Positions 54,090 to 62,733 of a stretch of DNA of 64,000 nt are shown here, in pieces. A program made the position numbers and the translations under genes. How positions within the stretch are numbered: position 1 is the first letter of the stretch; each line of letters begins with the position of its first letter. The stretch is from Pseudomonas sp. LRP2-20 (GTDB lineage Bacteria > Pseudomonadota > Gammaproteobacteria > Pseudomonadales > Pseudomonadaceae). The notes under the pieces were generated by a model. The model was not told the DNA's origin and made no database searches. It saw only the letters and a program-made list of their open reading frames with translations. The DNA lies in assembly GCF_024349685.1 (NCBI RefSeq), contig NZ_AP025944.1:1556001-1620000 (forward strand), read 5' to 3'.

Positions 54090-55748
54090 TCAATGTGAAA
54101 ATTCTGTGATTTCTTCTTCCACGCGCTTGCCGTCGCGCAGGCGCAACAGGTGATCGGCGACGTCGAAGTAGCGATCGTCGTGGCTGATGACGATGATGGT
54201 CTTGCCCAGGCGCTTCAGTTCCGGCAGCAGTTCGGTGTAGAAAATGCGCCGGAACGTCGGGTCCTGGTCGGCGGCCCATTCGTCGAACACCAGCACCGGG
54301 CGCTTTTCCAGCCAGGCGTTGACCAGTGCCAGGCGCTTGCGCTGGCCGGTGGACAGGTCGGTGGTGGTGAAGGCGCCGTCACGGATCTGCACCTTGTGCG
54401 CGATCTCCAGGCGCTGCAGATACTTGCCGGCATCCTCGGGCAGGGCCTGGGCGTCTTGCAGCAGGTCATCGAACAGGTAGTAGTCGGCGAACACGGTGGT
54501 GAACAGCTGGCGATAGTCATCGCGGTTGGCTGCCGTGACAGCCTGGCCATCGAGCAGGATCTCGCCCTGCTGTGGTGCATACAGGCCCAGCAGCAGCTTG
54601 ATCAGGGTGGTCTTGCCACAACCGTTCTCGCCGACGATGAACAGGATGTCGCCGTGTTCGATGCGCAGGTTGATCGGCCCCAGGGCAAACGGCGCCGCGC
54701 CTGCCACCGGCGGGAAGGCAAAGCCGACGTTGCGCAGTTCGAGGCTGCGAATCTGCTGATCCGGCACTTCGTTGGCGGCAAGCAGCAGGTGCGGCTCGGG
54801 CGAGGAGAACTGCTGCGACAACTCGGCAATGCGGCGGAAGGCGATCTGCGCGCGGCTGACGATCGGTAGGGTCGAGACCAGGTGCTCCAGCGGCCCTTTC
54901 ATGTAAAGCAGCACCAGCACGAAGCCGCTGGTGACCTTGGGGTCGCTGACCAACTGGGCTTGTTGCAGGGCCAGCACCAAGCCGATGACCACGAAAAACA
55001 GCATCGAACCGAGGCTCTTGGCGATGACGAAGATGTTGATCGAACGCACGTGGGTGTCGCGGATGTAGTTCGCCGTGCGGCTGATGCGGTCGTTGAACAT
55101 GCGCTGACGACGCGGCCGGCTGATGCGCAGCTCCTTGGCGCCCGATGCAACGCCGTCGTAATGTTTCTGCAGTTCGTCCTCGGCTTCGCGCGCTGCGTTG
55201 AAACCGCGGATGCCACGGACCCGTGCGATGTATTGCACGGCAGTGCCGATCAGTACGGCAAGGGCAGCGATCAGGAACATCGGCCAGGACAGCTGGGCCA
55301 GGTAACCCAGGCAGCCCAGGGTCACTGACAGCGAAATGGCCAGCGGCGCGAAGGCGAAAGCGAAGTCGCTGATGGTGTCGACGTCATGGGTCAGCACCGG
55401 GATCAGGCGGTGACTGCGGTAGCGCTCGATCTGTTCGATGGGCGCACTGAGCACCTTCTCGCCCAGGTCGCGGCGCAAGCCGGCGATGACGTGCTGGCCG
55501 ACATAGTTGGTGCCAATGTCCGAGGCGATGGAGGAGCCCAGCGCCACCAGGCAGATGCCGGCAAACGCCAGCACCACACCCCAGCTCAGGGCACCAGGAG
55601 CATGCAGCAGGTTGTTGATGTTGGCCAGCAGCAAGGTGATGCACAAGCCGCCGACGATACCCAGCCCGACGGCAAAGGCGACGATCAGCCGGTAGGGTTT
55701 GAGCAAGCCGAGGAGTTCGCGAAGTGCGCCAGGGGTCGATCGGTTCAT
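54090..55748 (-). CDS. pvdE: ABC transporter exporting the pyoverdine precursor to the periplasm
   Basis: 552-aa fused permease-ATPase of the cyclic peptide/SyrD type (PvdE family, about 550 aa). Residues 1-330 have about six membrane helices. The ATPase domain shows Walker A VGENGCGKTTL, signature LSTGQRKRLAL and Walker B VLVFDEWAADQDPTFR. PvdE moves acylated ferribactin across the inner membrane, where PvdQ, PvdP, PvdN and others mature it. ATG 55748 (MNRSTPGALRELL) is chosen; the open frame continues upstream to 55817 without support. A PvdS promoter lies at 55857-55834. Confidence 0.93.
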   Translation of the reverse strand: MNRSTPGALRELLGLLKPYRLIVAFAVGLGIVGGLCITLLLANINNLLHAPGALSWGVVLAFAGICLVALGSSIASDIGTNYVGQHVIAGLRRDLGEKVLSAPIEQIERYRSHRLIPVLTHDVDTISDFAFAFAPLAISLSVTLGCLGYLAQLSWPMFLIAALAVLIGTAVQYIARVRGIRGFNAAREAEDELQKHYDGVASGAKELRISRPRRQRMFNDRISRTANYIRDTHVRSINIFVIAKSLGSMLFFVVIGLVLALQQAQLVSDPKVTSGFVLVLLYMKGPLEHLVSTLPIVSRAQIAFRRIAELSQQFSSPEPHLLLAANEVPDQQIRSLELRNVGFAFPPVAGAAPFALGPINLRIEHGDILFIVGENGCGKTTLIKLLLGLYAPQQGEILLDGQAVTAANRDDYRQLFTTVFADYYLFDDLLQDAQALPEDAGKYLQRLEIAHKVQIRDGAFTTTDLSTGQRKRLALVNAWLEKRPVLVFDEWAADQDPTFRRIFYTELLPELKRLGKTIIVISHDDRYFDVADHLLRLRDGKRVEEEITEFSH

Positions 55749-55833
55749 GGTAGGTTCCTGGTGGATGCGCAGATGCGCTTTGGGGCGCTGTGCGGGGCAG
55801 GCGCCGGTGCGGGCCATTGCCCTGTGAAGAAAA

Positions 55834-55857
55834 ACGTTCGAGAAGTGTTCTTATTTA
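55834..55857 (-). promoter_or_regulatory. PvdS-dependent promoter of pvdE
   Basis: On the reverse strand TAAAT (55857-55853), 16 bases, CGT (55836-55834), exact consensus, preceded by CC. It lies between the pvdO stop and the pvdE start, so pvdE (and perhaps fpvA) is transcribed separately from pvdMNO. Confidence 0.8.
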
Positions 55858-55903
55858 GGAGGCCCAGGCCATGGGCCCGGGCGAGTGGGGCAGGTGGCGT
55901 GGA

Positions 55904-56758
55904 TCAGAGCTCGCGGGCTACCCGGAAGCCCAGCCAGTCGCCCCGCACATAGGGTTCGCGGTAGTTGCGGTTGCCGGAGCGGGAGAACACCGGGGCTTCG
56001 CTGTAGTCGTTGCCGCGGATGTGGTTGTACTCGCAGCTTGCTTCCATCCACGCACTGCCATCGGCGGGTGCGCCGACGTAGTTGTCGTGCCGGCAGTCGG
56101 CGACCCATTCGTAGACATTGCCGTGCATGTCGTAGAGGCCGAAGGCATTGGCCGGGAAGCTGCCGGCTGGCGAGGTGTAGTTGAAGCCGTCGGCGGCGCC
56201 ATAGGTGTTGGCGTGCTTGGCGATGCTGTATTCCTTGCCTTCATCGAAGGGGAACGGGAACGGGCCGCTGCTGCCTGCGCGGGCGCCGTATTCGCGCTCG
56301 GCTTCGCTGAGCATGCGGTAATGCTTGCCGGTCTTCTTCGACAACCAGGCGACGTAGGCCTTCACCTCGTCGTAGCTGATGCACACCGCCGGTTGGTCGG
56401 GGCCTTGCGGGTAGCTGGGCTTGCCGTTGGTGCAGCGGCGGCCTGGGCGGTCGTCGCCGTCGGGGAGGGTGACCTTGGCTTCGCGTTGCCAGGCCTGCAG
56501 CTGTCTGGCCTGGACCTGGAACTGGCTGATGGCGAAGGGCCTGGCGAAGGTCACGGTGTGCATCGGGCCTTCGTCCGGCTGGCGGCCGACTTCGTCGTCA
56601 GGCACGCCCATGGTGAAACTGCCGGCGGGCAGCACGACCATCTGCGGGCAATCCTTGCAGTCCTTGAACGTCTTGCCGGGTGCGTGCGCATCGCTGGCAA
56701 AGGCCGGGGCGCTGGCGAGCAGGGCGGCCACCAGGGCCAGGGGCTTGAACATGTGCAT
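55904..56758 (-). CDS. pvdO: Periplasmic pyoverdine maturation protein PvdO (FGE-sulfatase fold)
   Basis: 284-aa exported protein with Sec signal peptide (cleavage after AFA near residue 21) and a formylglycine-generating-enzyme-like domain (VVLPAGSFTMGVPDDE at the front, GLYDMHGNVYEWVADC and RGDWLGFRVAREL at the end). In P. aeruginosa and P. fluorescens PvdO is needed for the last oxidation of dihydropyoverdine to pyoverdine. It is the third gene of pvdMNO, 25 bases after pvdN. Start at 56758 or the second Met at 56752 are both possible. Confidence 0.92.
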   Translation of the reverse strand: MHMFKPLALVAALLASAPAFASDAHAPGKTFKDCKDCPQMVVLPAGSFTMGVPDDEVGRQPDEGPMHTVTFARPFAISQFQVQARQLQAWQREAKVTLPDGDDRPGRRCTNGKPSYPQGPDQPAVCISYDEVKAYVAWLSKKTGKHYRMLSEAEREYGARAGSSGPFPFPFDEGKEYSIAKHANTYGAADGFNYTSPAGSFPANAFGLYDMHGNVYEWVADCRHDNYVGAPADGSAWMEASCEYNHIRGNDYSEAPVFSRSGNRNYREPYVRGDWLGFRVAREL

Positions 56759-56783
56759 GGCGGTTCTCTTGAAAGGCGAAAGG

Positions 56784-58073
56784 TCAGGCGAGTTGCGGGG
56801 CGAGGATGGCCATCACCCGGTCGATCTCGGCTTCGTCGTTGAGCAGGCTCGGGGCCAGGCGCACCACCGGGCCGACATCACGGTCGACGGCGTCGCTGAT
56901 CACCTTGTTGGCCATCAGGTGGCGGGCAACGGCGTCGCAATCGCGGCCCTCGACGCGGAAGAAGGTGAAGCCGGCGGAAAGCTGGCGGCTGCGTGGCGTC
57001 ACCAGTTGCACCTTGGGGTGTTCGGCGAGGCGCTGCTTGAGGTAGTCATTGAGCTGGTGCACGCGGGCCTGGACATCGGCCTTGCCCAGCTGCAGGTGCA
57101 GTTCGAAGGCCTTGCCCAGGGCCAGGCGATGGTCGAAGGCGTGGTAGCCACCGGGGGTCATCAAGGTGCCGAAGTTCTCGCCCTTGGTGAAGGTCGGCAG
57201 GCTGGGCACCAGGTACGGCTGGGGCTTTGCTTCGCGGGCGATGATCACGCCAGTGCCGCGTGGGCCGAACAGCCACTTGTGGGTGCCGGCGATGAAGTAG
57301 TCGCAGTTGAAGTCGGCGAAGGTCACGTCCTCGATGCCGAAGCCGTGCACTCCGTCGACCACGTAGAGGATCCGGTCCTGCTCGTCACGCCCCTGGTTTA
57401 GCGTTTTCACCAGTTCGCCGACTTCGCCGATCGGCAGTTTGACGCCGCTGCCAGACTGCACCCAGGTCATGCCGAGCACGCGGGTTTCCGGGCGGATGGC
57501 CTGGCGGATATTGCCGAGCATTTCGTCCACCGAGACCAGTTGCGGGTCCTTGAACAGCGCCACCCGGCGCACCTGGGTGCCCATCAGCCGTTCGCGGTAG
57601 GCCAGGCGGGTGTTGGTGGAATAATGCTCGTGGGCGCTGACCAGGATTTCCTTGCCCGGCGCCACCTGCAGGCCGCCGTAGATCATCGACAAGCCTTCGG
57701 TGGTGCTACCGGTCAGGGCCACCTGGCTCGGCTGTACGCCGAAGTAGCGGCCGGCCCAGGCGCGCACCTCGTTTTCATAGCCCCAGAGTTCCTCGCGGTC
57801 CCAGTCGACCATTTCGCCCGGGTTCTGGTCCAGCCGCGCGCGGAAGCGGGCGATGGCCTCGCTGACCACGCGGGGGTGGGAGGCGAGCAGGAAATTGCAG
57901 AAGTGCAGGTAGGCCGGGTCCAGGTCGAACTGCTGGCGCAGGGCCTGCCACTTGTCCTGGCCGGGTTTTGCCTCAAGGGGGGCGGCCAGTGCGTTGGTAG
58001 TAAAACTGCCGGTCAAGGGCAGGGCGGCGGCGAACAGTCCGGCCTGCTTGAGAAAGCTGCGACGGTCGTTCAT
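56784..58073 (-). CDS. pvdN: Periplasmic PLP enzyme PvdN (class V aminotransferase fold)
   Basis: 429-aa protein with a twin-arginine signal (NDRRSFLKQAGLF) and a class V aminotransferase domain. The Schiff-base lysine is residue 266 in IAGTHKWLFGPRG. PvdN converts the N-terminal glutamate of the pyoverdine chromophore to the succinamide form. ATG 58073 (MNDRRSF) is picked because it puts the Tat motif at the N-terminus; it overlaps the pvdM stop by one base (TGATG). Confidence 0.93.
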   Translation of the reverse strand: MNDRRSFLKQAGLFAAALPLTGSFTTNALAAPLEAKPGQDKWQALRQQFDLDPAYLHFCNFLLASHPRVVSEAIARFRARLDQNPGEMVDWDREELWGYENEVRAWAGRYFGVQPSQVALTGSTTEGLSMIYGGLQVAPGKEILVSAHEHYSTNTRLAYRERLMGTQVRRVALFKDPQLVSVDEMLGNIRQAIRPETRVLGMTWVQSGSGVKLPIGEVGELVKTLNQGRDEQDRILYVVDGVHGFGIEDVTFADFNCDYFIAGTHKWLFGPRGTGVIIAREAKPQPYLVPSLPTFTKGENFGTLMTPGGYHAFDHRLALGKAFELHLQLGKADVQARVHQLNDYLKQRLAEHPKVQLVTPRSRQLSAGFTFFRVEGRDCDAVARHLMANKVISDAVDRDVGPVVRLAPSLLNDEAEIDRVMAILAPQLA

Positions 58074-59437
58074 CAGCCGCGCTCCGCTTGTGTGCTGGCA
58101 GCGGGCTTGGCCAGGCGCTGCACCTGCTCCCACACGCGCAGGAAGTTGCCGCCCCACAGCTTGGCGATGTCGGCGTCGGAGTAACCGCGCTGGATCAGTT
58201 CGGCAGTGACATTGCGCGACTCGCCGACGTTCATCCAGCCGGTGACGCCGCCACCGTCGTTGAAGTCGGAGGCGATGCCGACATGGTCGATGCCGATCTT
58301 GCGCACGGTGTAGTCGATGGCGTCGACCATGTCCTTGACCGTGGCACGGGGCTCTTCGTCGAGGATGGCGTAGAGCGCGCTGGCGTACTCGCCGAACTTC
58401 TGCTCGGGCCAGATGGAGATGATCGCGTCACCTGGCATCAGGGCATTGGCCAGACCGTTCAGTGGCTGCAGGTCGAAACGCTTGCGCAGGGCGTTGAGCT
58501 TGTCCAGAGTGCCCTGGCTCAGCGGCTTGAGGTAGGCCGGGAAGCCCACCACCTGCACCACACCGCCGCTGCGCTTGATCGCTTGCAGCTCGTGGTCGCT
58601 GAGGTTGCGCGGGATGTCCACCAGCGCACGCGGCGCCGAGTGGGAGGCGACCATCGGCGCACGGCTCAGGCGAGCGACGTCTTCCAGGGCCAGGGTGGAC
58701 ATCTGCGAGACATCGATGATCACGCCCAGGTCGTTGAGCCGGCCCACGGCCTGTTCACCCAGCGGCGACAGGCCGCCGAGGGCGTCGGGGGTGTCGTTGA
58801 GGAACGGCAGTGGGCGCGAGGAGTCGGCCCAGGCGTTGTTGCCCACGTAGCTGAAGCCGAACATGCGCATGCCGCGCGCGGCCCAGGTGTCCAGGGCATC
58901 GAGGTCGTGGCCCAGCGGGTAGGCATTGAGCATGCTGAGGAAGATCGCGAACTTGCCCTCGCCGTGCAGGCGTCGGAAGTCGGCGGGGGTGTAGGCGATG
59001 GCGACCTGGTTGGGGTAGTCGCGGACCATGCCGGTGAGGATCTTGTAGCGCATCTCCTGCTGCTGGCGCGCTTCATCGACGAAGGCGGCGGTCGGGCGAT
59101 GGGGCGCATTGGCGCCGTTCCAGATTTCCGGCCAGCCGAAGATCGTCAGTGCAGCCCCCGAGAGGCGCCCGCGGCCCGCCTTGACCAAGTCGAACTGGCC
59201 GCTGCCATCCTTGTCGGCCTCCTTGCCTTCGGTGCCGAAGTTCAGCGGCACGGTGATGTGGCTGTCGAAGGAGATGATGCGCTCTTGCAGTTCTTCTGCG
59301 TGTTTCATCACTTCGCGCGGGTAGCCGGCGGGCAGGTAGATGAAGAGGTACCAGGCCGCGGCGCCCGCAAGCGCGAGGATCAGCGCCAGGGCAGCGAGGT
59401 AGGGGGCCTTGCGCAAGCGTGTCGTGTTCATTGCCAT
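58073..59437 (-). CDS. pvdM: Periplasmic pyoverdine maturation protein PvdM (dipeptidase-like)
   Basis: 454-aa member of the renal dipeptidase (M19) family anchored by an N-terminal membrane helix (about residues 12-35). PvdM is required for oxidation of ferribactin. Several metal ligands of true dipeptidases are missing: the HxD motif reads DSHIT, the ligand His of DLSH reads DVSQMS, and the bridging Glu region reads FLSMLNAYPLG, while ASHS is kept. So a non-peptidase role is likely. ATG 59437 (MAMNTTRL) is used; 59431 is an alternative. It is first of the pvdMNO unit, under a PvdS promoter at 59527-59504. Confidence 0.92.
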   Translation of the reverse strand: MAMNTTRLRKAPYLAALALILALAGAAAWYLFIYLPAGYPREVMKHAEELQERIISFDSHITVPLNFGTEGKEADKDGSGQFDLVKAGRGRLSGAALTIFGWPEIWNGANAPHRPTAAFVDEARQQQEMRYKILTGMVRDYPNQVAIAYTPADFRRLHGEGKFAIFLSMLNAYPLGHDLDALDTWAARGMRMFGFSYVGNNAWADSSRPLPFLNDTPDALGGLSPLGEQAVGRLNDLGVIIDVSQMSTLALEDVARLSRAPMVASHSAPRALVDIPRNLSDHELQAIKRSGGVVQVVGFPAYLKPLSQGTLDKLNALRKRFDLQPLNGLANALMPGDAIISIWPEQKFGEYASALYAILDEEPRATVKDMVDAIDYTVRKIGIDHVGIASDFNDGGGVTGWMNVGESRNVTAELIQRGYSDADIAKLWGGNFLRVWEQVQRLAKPAASTQAERG

Positions 59438-59503
59438 CCCGTTGGTTGCAGGGTCGATGCGGTTGCGGCAGCCGCGATCACGGGGCTTGCCTGTCACGGA
59501 GGG

Positions 59504-59527
59504 ACGAGAGCGGCAGCGGGAAATTTA
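59504..59527 (-). promoter_or_regulatory. PvdS-dependent promoter of pvdMNO
   Basis: Reverse-strand TAAAT (59527-59523), 16 bases, CGT (59506-59504). Transcription would begin near 59497, 60 bases before the pvdM start. Confidence 0.8.
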
Positions 59528-59542
59528 GCGGCGTGCTGCCGG

Positions 59543-59566
59543 TAAATTTGCCGCGTGGCGTCTCGT
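59543..59566 (+). promoter_or_regulatory. PvdS-dependent promoter of pvdP
   Basis: TAAAT (59543-59547), 16 bases, CGT (59564-59566). It lies back to back with the pvdM promoter, with 15 bases between the two TAAAT elements. It supports the pvdP start at 59609 over the earlier GTG at 59555. Confidence 0.8.
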
Positions 59567-59608
59567 TCTAGCTCGATAGGCGTGGCTGACACGGATACGG
59601 ATGTGGCG

Positions 59609-61240
59609 ATGAGGTTTTCCAGGCGTGGGTTCATGGTGGGGCTGGCGGTAGCCGGGGCGGCGGGTTCGGCAGCGTGGTATGCGCGCCAGCCGCGCGACCA
59701 CGACGAGAAGCTCGGCAAAGATGAAGTAGAGACCCCCGGCGAGGCCACGGTCGATGCCGCTACCGCTGCGGGTGTGCGCATTGGCGACAAACTGCGCGGC
59801 ATCTGGGACCTGCGCTTCAGTGGTGCCGAGGCTGGCCTGGATGGCCTGCCCCTGCAGGACGTGCAGATGCTGCTGGATGTCGGCCCGAGCGGCCGCTCGC
59901 TGCGTGGTTTCATCGACGTGGCTGAACGCCTGCGCGGCAGTGACCAGCCCCGTTACCGGGTGCTCGGCGAACTGGTCGCCGCCGATGCCGGCAAGGTCCG
60001 CTGGCGCCTGGTGCCGGCTGGGGCGTCAGCGCCCAGCCATGAACTGGAGGCGACCCTCGATGAAGTCTGGGCATCCTGGGGCAACGCTGGCGCCGGCACC
60101 CTGACTGGGCGAATCCGTCGCAGCGACCGGCCACTGTTGAGCCCTGAGCCGGACAATCACTTCGTCGCCAGCAAGCACGCCTTCCCCGAGGCGCGCCAGG
60201 TCACGCCGCTGGCGCCAGCGCTGATGGCCTGGCTGAACTCGCCCGAGCACCGCCTGTTCCACCAGGTGTGGCATGCCACCCGGGACAAGTGGCACCGTCT
60301 GGCCGAAGACAAGCGCGACGCCCTGCGCGGCGCTGGCTGGCAACCCGGCCCGCGTGACGCCGAACGCGGCGCACGCGGGCGGCGCAAGCACCTCAATGGC
60401 TCCGGCGAGGACTTCTTTTTCATGCACCGGCACATGCTGGGGCACGCCCGCGGTCTGCAGCCTGACCTGCCGAACTGGACGCAACTGCCGCTGCCGTCAC
60501 CGCAGCTGGAGTACGACCGCCAGGGGTTCATCCGTTATCATGAAAACCATGACGGCAACTCGGTGCCACCGGCCTGGGTCGCGGCCAATGACGAGGAACT
60601 GAGCCAGTGGTTGCATGGCATCAAGGCGGCCGAAACGTTTTTCAGCAATTTCCAGGTCTGGGAATCGCAGTACCAGGACCCGGACTACCTCAGCCGCCTG
60701 ACCCTGGGGCAGTTCGGGTCGGAGGTGGAACTGAACATCCACGACTGGCTGCACATGCGCTGGGCCACCGTCACCCGCGACCCGTCCAACGGCGCGCCGG
60801 TGATGGGCGATCGCAACCAGACGGACTATGCGGCGCGCTGGTTCCGTGAGGAGAACGACTTCCTCGGCGACCCGTTCTCGTCACACGTCAACCCGGTGTT
60901 CTGGCGCTTCCATGGCTGGATCGACGACCGTATCGAGGACTGGTACCGGGCCCATGAGCGGGCCCATCCGGGTGAGGTGCAGCGGCGCGAGGTCAATGGT
61001 GTGTCGTGGTTTGCGCCTGGGCGCTGGGTGCAGGTTGGCGACCCTTGGCTCGGGCCGATGACCCATGGTTGTGGGGGGATTTCCGATGCCGGGGGCGGGG
61101 CTGGGGAGATGGAAGTGGAGGCGATGAAGCTGGCGTTGCGCATTGCCTTCAGTGGCGAGCGGGAGGTTGACGACCTGCTGCGGCGTACGCCGCGTAGGCC
61201 TTGGTATGCGCGGCATATGAAGTTGCCCGAGGGGGCGTGA
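59609..61240 (+). CDS. pvdP: Periplasmic tyrosinase PvdP
   Basis: 543-aa copper enzyme that oxidises the D-Tyr of ferribactin to form the dihydroxyquinoline chromophore of pyoverdine. A twin-arginine signal is seen (RFSRRGFMVGLAVAG). The N-terminal half is a beta domain (IWDLRFSGAEAGLDGLPLQD). The C-terminal tyrosinase domain has copper-binding histidines in FMHRHMLGHARG (CuA) and NIHDWLHMRWATV, NPVFWRFHGWIDDRIEDW (CuB). ATG 59609 gives the length of known PvdP (about 544) and the Tat motif at the front. Confidence 0.93.
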   Translation: MRFSRRGFMVGLAVAGAAGSAAWYARQPRDHDEKLGKDEVETPGEATVDAATAAGVRIGDKLRGIWDLRFSGAEAGLDGLPLQDVQMLLDVGPSGRSLRGFIDVAERLRGSDQPRYRVLGELVAADAGKVRWRLVPAGASAPSHELEATLDEVWASWGNAGAGTLTGRIRRSDRPLLSPEPDNHFVASKHAFPEARQVTPLAPALMAWLNSPEHRLFHQVWHATRDKWHRLAEDKRDALRGAGWQPGPRDAERGARGRRKHLNGSGEDFFFMHRHMLGHARGLQPDLPNWTQLPLPSPQLEYDRQGFIRYHENHDGNSVPPAWVAANDEELSQWLHGIKAAETFFSNFQVWESQYQDPDYLSRLTLGQFGSEVELNIHDWLHMRWATVTRDPSNGAPVMGDRNQTDYAARWFREENDFLGDPFSSHVNPVFWRFHGWIDDRIEDWYRAHERAHPGEVQRREVNGVSWFAPGRWVQVGDPWLGPMTHGCGGISDAGGGAGEMEVEAMKLALRIAFSGEREVDDLLRRTPRRPWYARHMKLPEGA

Positions 61241-61300
61241 TGTGAGCAGTTTCTTGGCGGGAGGTTTGTGTAAAGGCTTGCAGGTGCCCGCCATGACAGG

Positions 61301-61546
61301 TTCAGTGCCTGTGAGATCGAGCGCCGCCCGCGCGGCGCATCGCGAGCTTTGCTCGCTCCTACGTTTGTTTCGGGCCAGTTATTCCTGGGGGATTTGCGCG
61401 CGGACGCCTTGGCGCCTGACTCGATATCGTGTCGTAGCAACAAGGCGGTCGCGCGCGCCTGTCACAGGCGTTACTGGCCCGAAAAAACGTAGGAGCGAGC
61501 GGAGCTCGCGATGCGCCGCGCGGGCGGCGCTCGATCTCAAAACCGC
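61301..61546. repeat. Palindromic intergenic element, copy 2
   Basis: Same element as 51181-51434, with arms gtgagatcgagcgccgccc... and ...gggcggcgctcgatctc and the same centre (gggggatttgcgcgcggacg...). The outermost bases of the right arm differ because a tandem repeat begins there. Confidence 0.8.
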
Positions 61547-61743
61547 AGAAGATGTCGAGGCGAACGAGTCGGCGCTCGATCTCAAAACCGCAGAAGATGT
61601 CGAGGCGAACGAGTCGGCGCTCGATCTCAAAACCGCAGAAGATGTCGAGGCGAACGAGTCGGCGCTCGATCTCAAAACCGCAGAAGATGTCGAGGCGAAC
61701 GAGTCGGCGCTTGATCTCAAAACCGCAGAAGGTATCGAGGCGA
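61526..61743. repeat. 45-bp tandem repeat, about 4.8 copies
   Basis: Units begin with ggcgctcgatctcaaaaccg at 61526, 61571, 61616, 61661 and 61706; the last has two changes and is incomplete. Each unit starts with the end of the palindromic element arm (ggcgctcgatct), so the array seems to have grown by duplication of the element's edge and flank. Confidence 0.9.
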
Positions 61744-61776
61744 CCACCTGTTGACCCCCACACACACCTTACGCCG

Positions 61777-62733
61777 TTACTTGCAATTCCCCGCCTTGCG
61801 ATACCCCGCTGCCTGCGCCTCGGCTTCACTGCCAAACGCCACCTGGTTCTTCTGCGAAACCTGGCTGTACCCCGGGCAACCACTGGCCAGGTGATACACA
61901 TGACTATTGCGGTTGCCCACAACCGCGCCACCCGCCACCGCACTGGCCAGTGTCGGTTTGGCCGCTTCTTTCACCGCCGTAGCCGGCACCACAGCCGCGC
62001 CCTGGGGCGTATACCCCAGCGCCCACTTGCGCTCGCCGGTCACGAACGGGTTGTTGTGCCCCATGATCGCGGCAATTCGCTGGTCACGCTGCTTCTCCCA
62101 GGCTGTCACCGGGTGCTGCTTGTCCCAGGCCATCAGCACCTGTTGCTGCTGGCGCGACATGCTCAGCTTGTAGCGATCGAACATGTAGAACGTGGTGCGT
62201 GCCACCAGCCCCTTCACCTCGTCGCGTGGCTCGGCGGTTTTCTGCTGGAAATCGATCTTGGTGGTGCACTGGCCGTACTGCGGCGCCACGCCGGACACCA
62301 TGCCGTAATTGAAATTGCTGCGGTCACCGTTCACTTCGCCCACGGATGGGTAGAGGTTGAACAGGTCGGCTTCCATGGCGCGGAAGGTCGGGTCGCTGTC
62401 CACGCAGTGCTCGCGCCCGCCGTTCTGCCAGCACTGGCGCTGGTGGCCGAAGGTCCAGGCCGGGACGATGTGCTCCCACTCGGTACGCTCGGCGCGGGTC
62501 TGCAGCTTGCGGGTTTCATAACCACAGGACTTCAGGTCGACGCGGCCGCCAGACTTGCCGACCCAGGTCCACTTGCAGCCACAGTACAACTCGCCCATGG
62601 CGCTGCTGCCCTGGTCGAGGTAGATCTTCTGTTTGGCGACCACTTTGGCTTCGGTAAAGGTGGCGGGTGGGGTGGCAAAGGCGGCGGGGATGGCGGCGAA
62701 GGCGAGTGCGACGGCGCAAAGCAGTTTCTTCAT
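61777..62733 (-). CDS. endA: Secreted endonuclease I (EndA family) with C-terminal extension
   Basis: 318-aa exported nuclease with signal peptide (cleavage after AFA near residue 20). The endonuclease I domain has the catalytic TEWEHIVPAWTFGHQRQCW and the metal-binding DLFNLYPSVGEVNGDRSNFNYG. The final 45 residues (HVYHLASGCPGYSQVSQKNQ... ending GYRKAGNCK) form a separate Ada-like/metal-binding type module not present in E. coli EndA (235 aa). It is convergent with pvdP and not related to pyoverdine synthesis. It likely degrades extracellular DNA or acts in the periplasm. Confidence 0.9.
   Translation of the reverse strand: MKKLLCAVALAFAAIPAAFATPPATFTEAKVVAKQKIYLDQGSSAMGELYCGCKWTWVGKSGGRVDLKSCGYETRKLQTRAERTEWEHIVPAWTFGHQRQCWQNGGREHCVDSDPTFRAMEADLFNLYPSVGEVNGDRSNFNYGMVSGVAPQYGQCTTKIDFQQKTAEPRDEVKGLVARTTFYMFDRYKLSMSRQQQQVLMAWDKQHPVTAWEKQRDQRIAAIMGHNNPFVTGERKWALGYTPQGAAVVPATAVKEAAKPTLASAVAGGAVVGNRNSHVYHLASGCPGYSQVSQKNQVAFGSEAEAQAAGYRKAGNCK

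Larger units (their letters stand above)
61241..61776. other. Convergent intergenic region pvdP-endA, repeat-rich
   Basis: 536 bases without a gene. It contains palindromic element copy 2 (61301-61546) and a 45-bp tandem repeat (61526-61743). Open frames on both strands through the tandem repeat are only a by-product of a period divisible by three. Confidence 0.75.

Noticed and set aside
59555..59608. Longer PvdP from GTG 59555
   Set aside because: It would start within the PvdS promoter; the Tat motif needs the 59609 start.
61526..61743. Possible CRISPR array
   Set aside because: Units are directly adjacent and identical with no unique spacers, and no cas genes are near.
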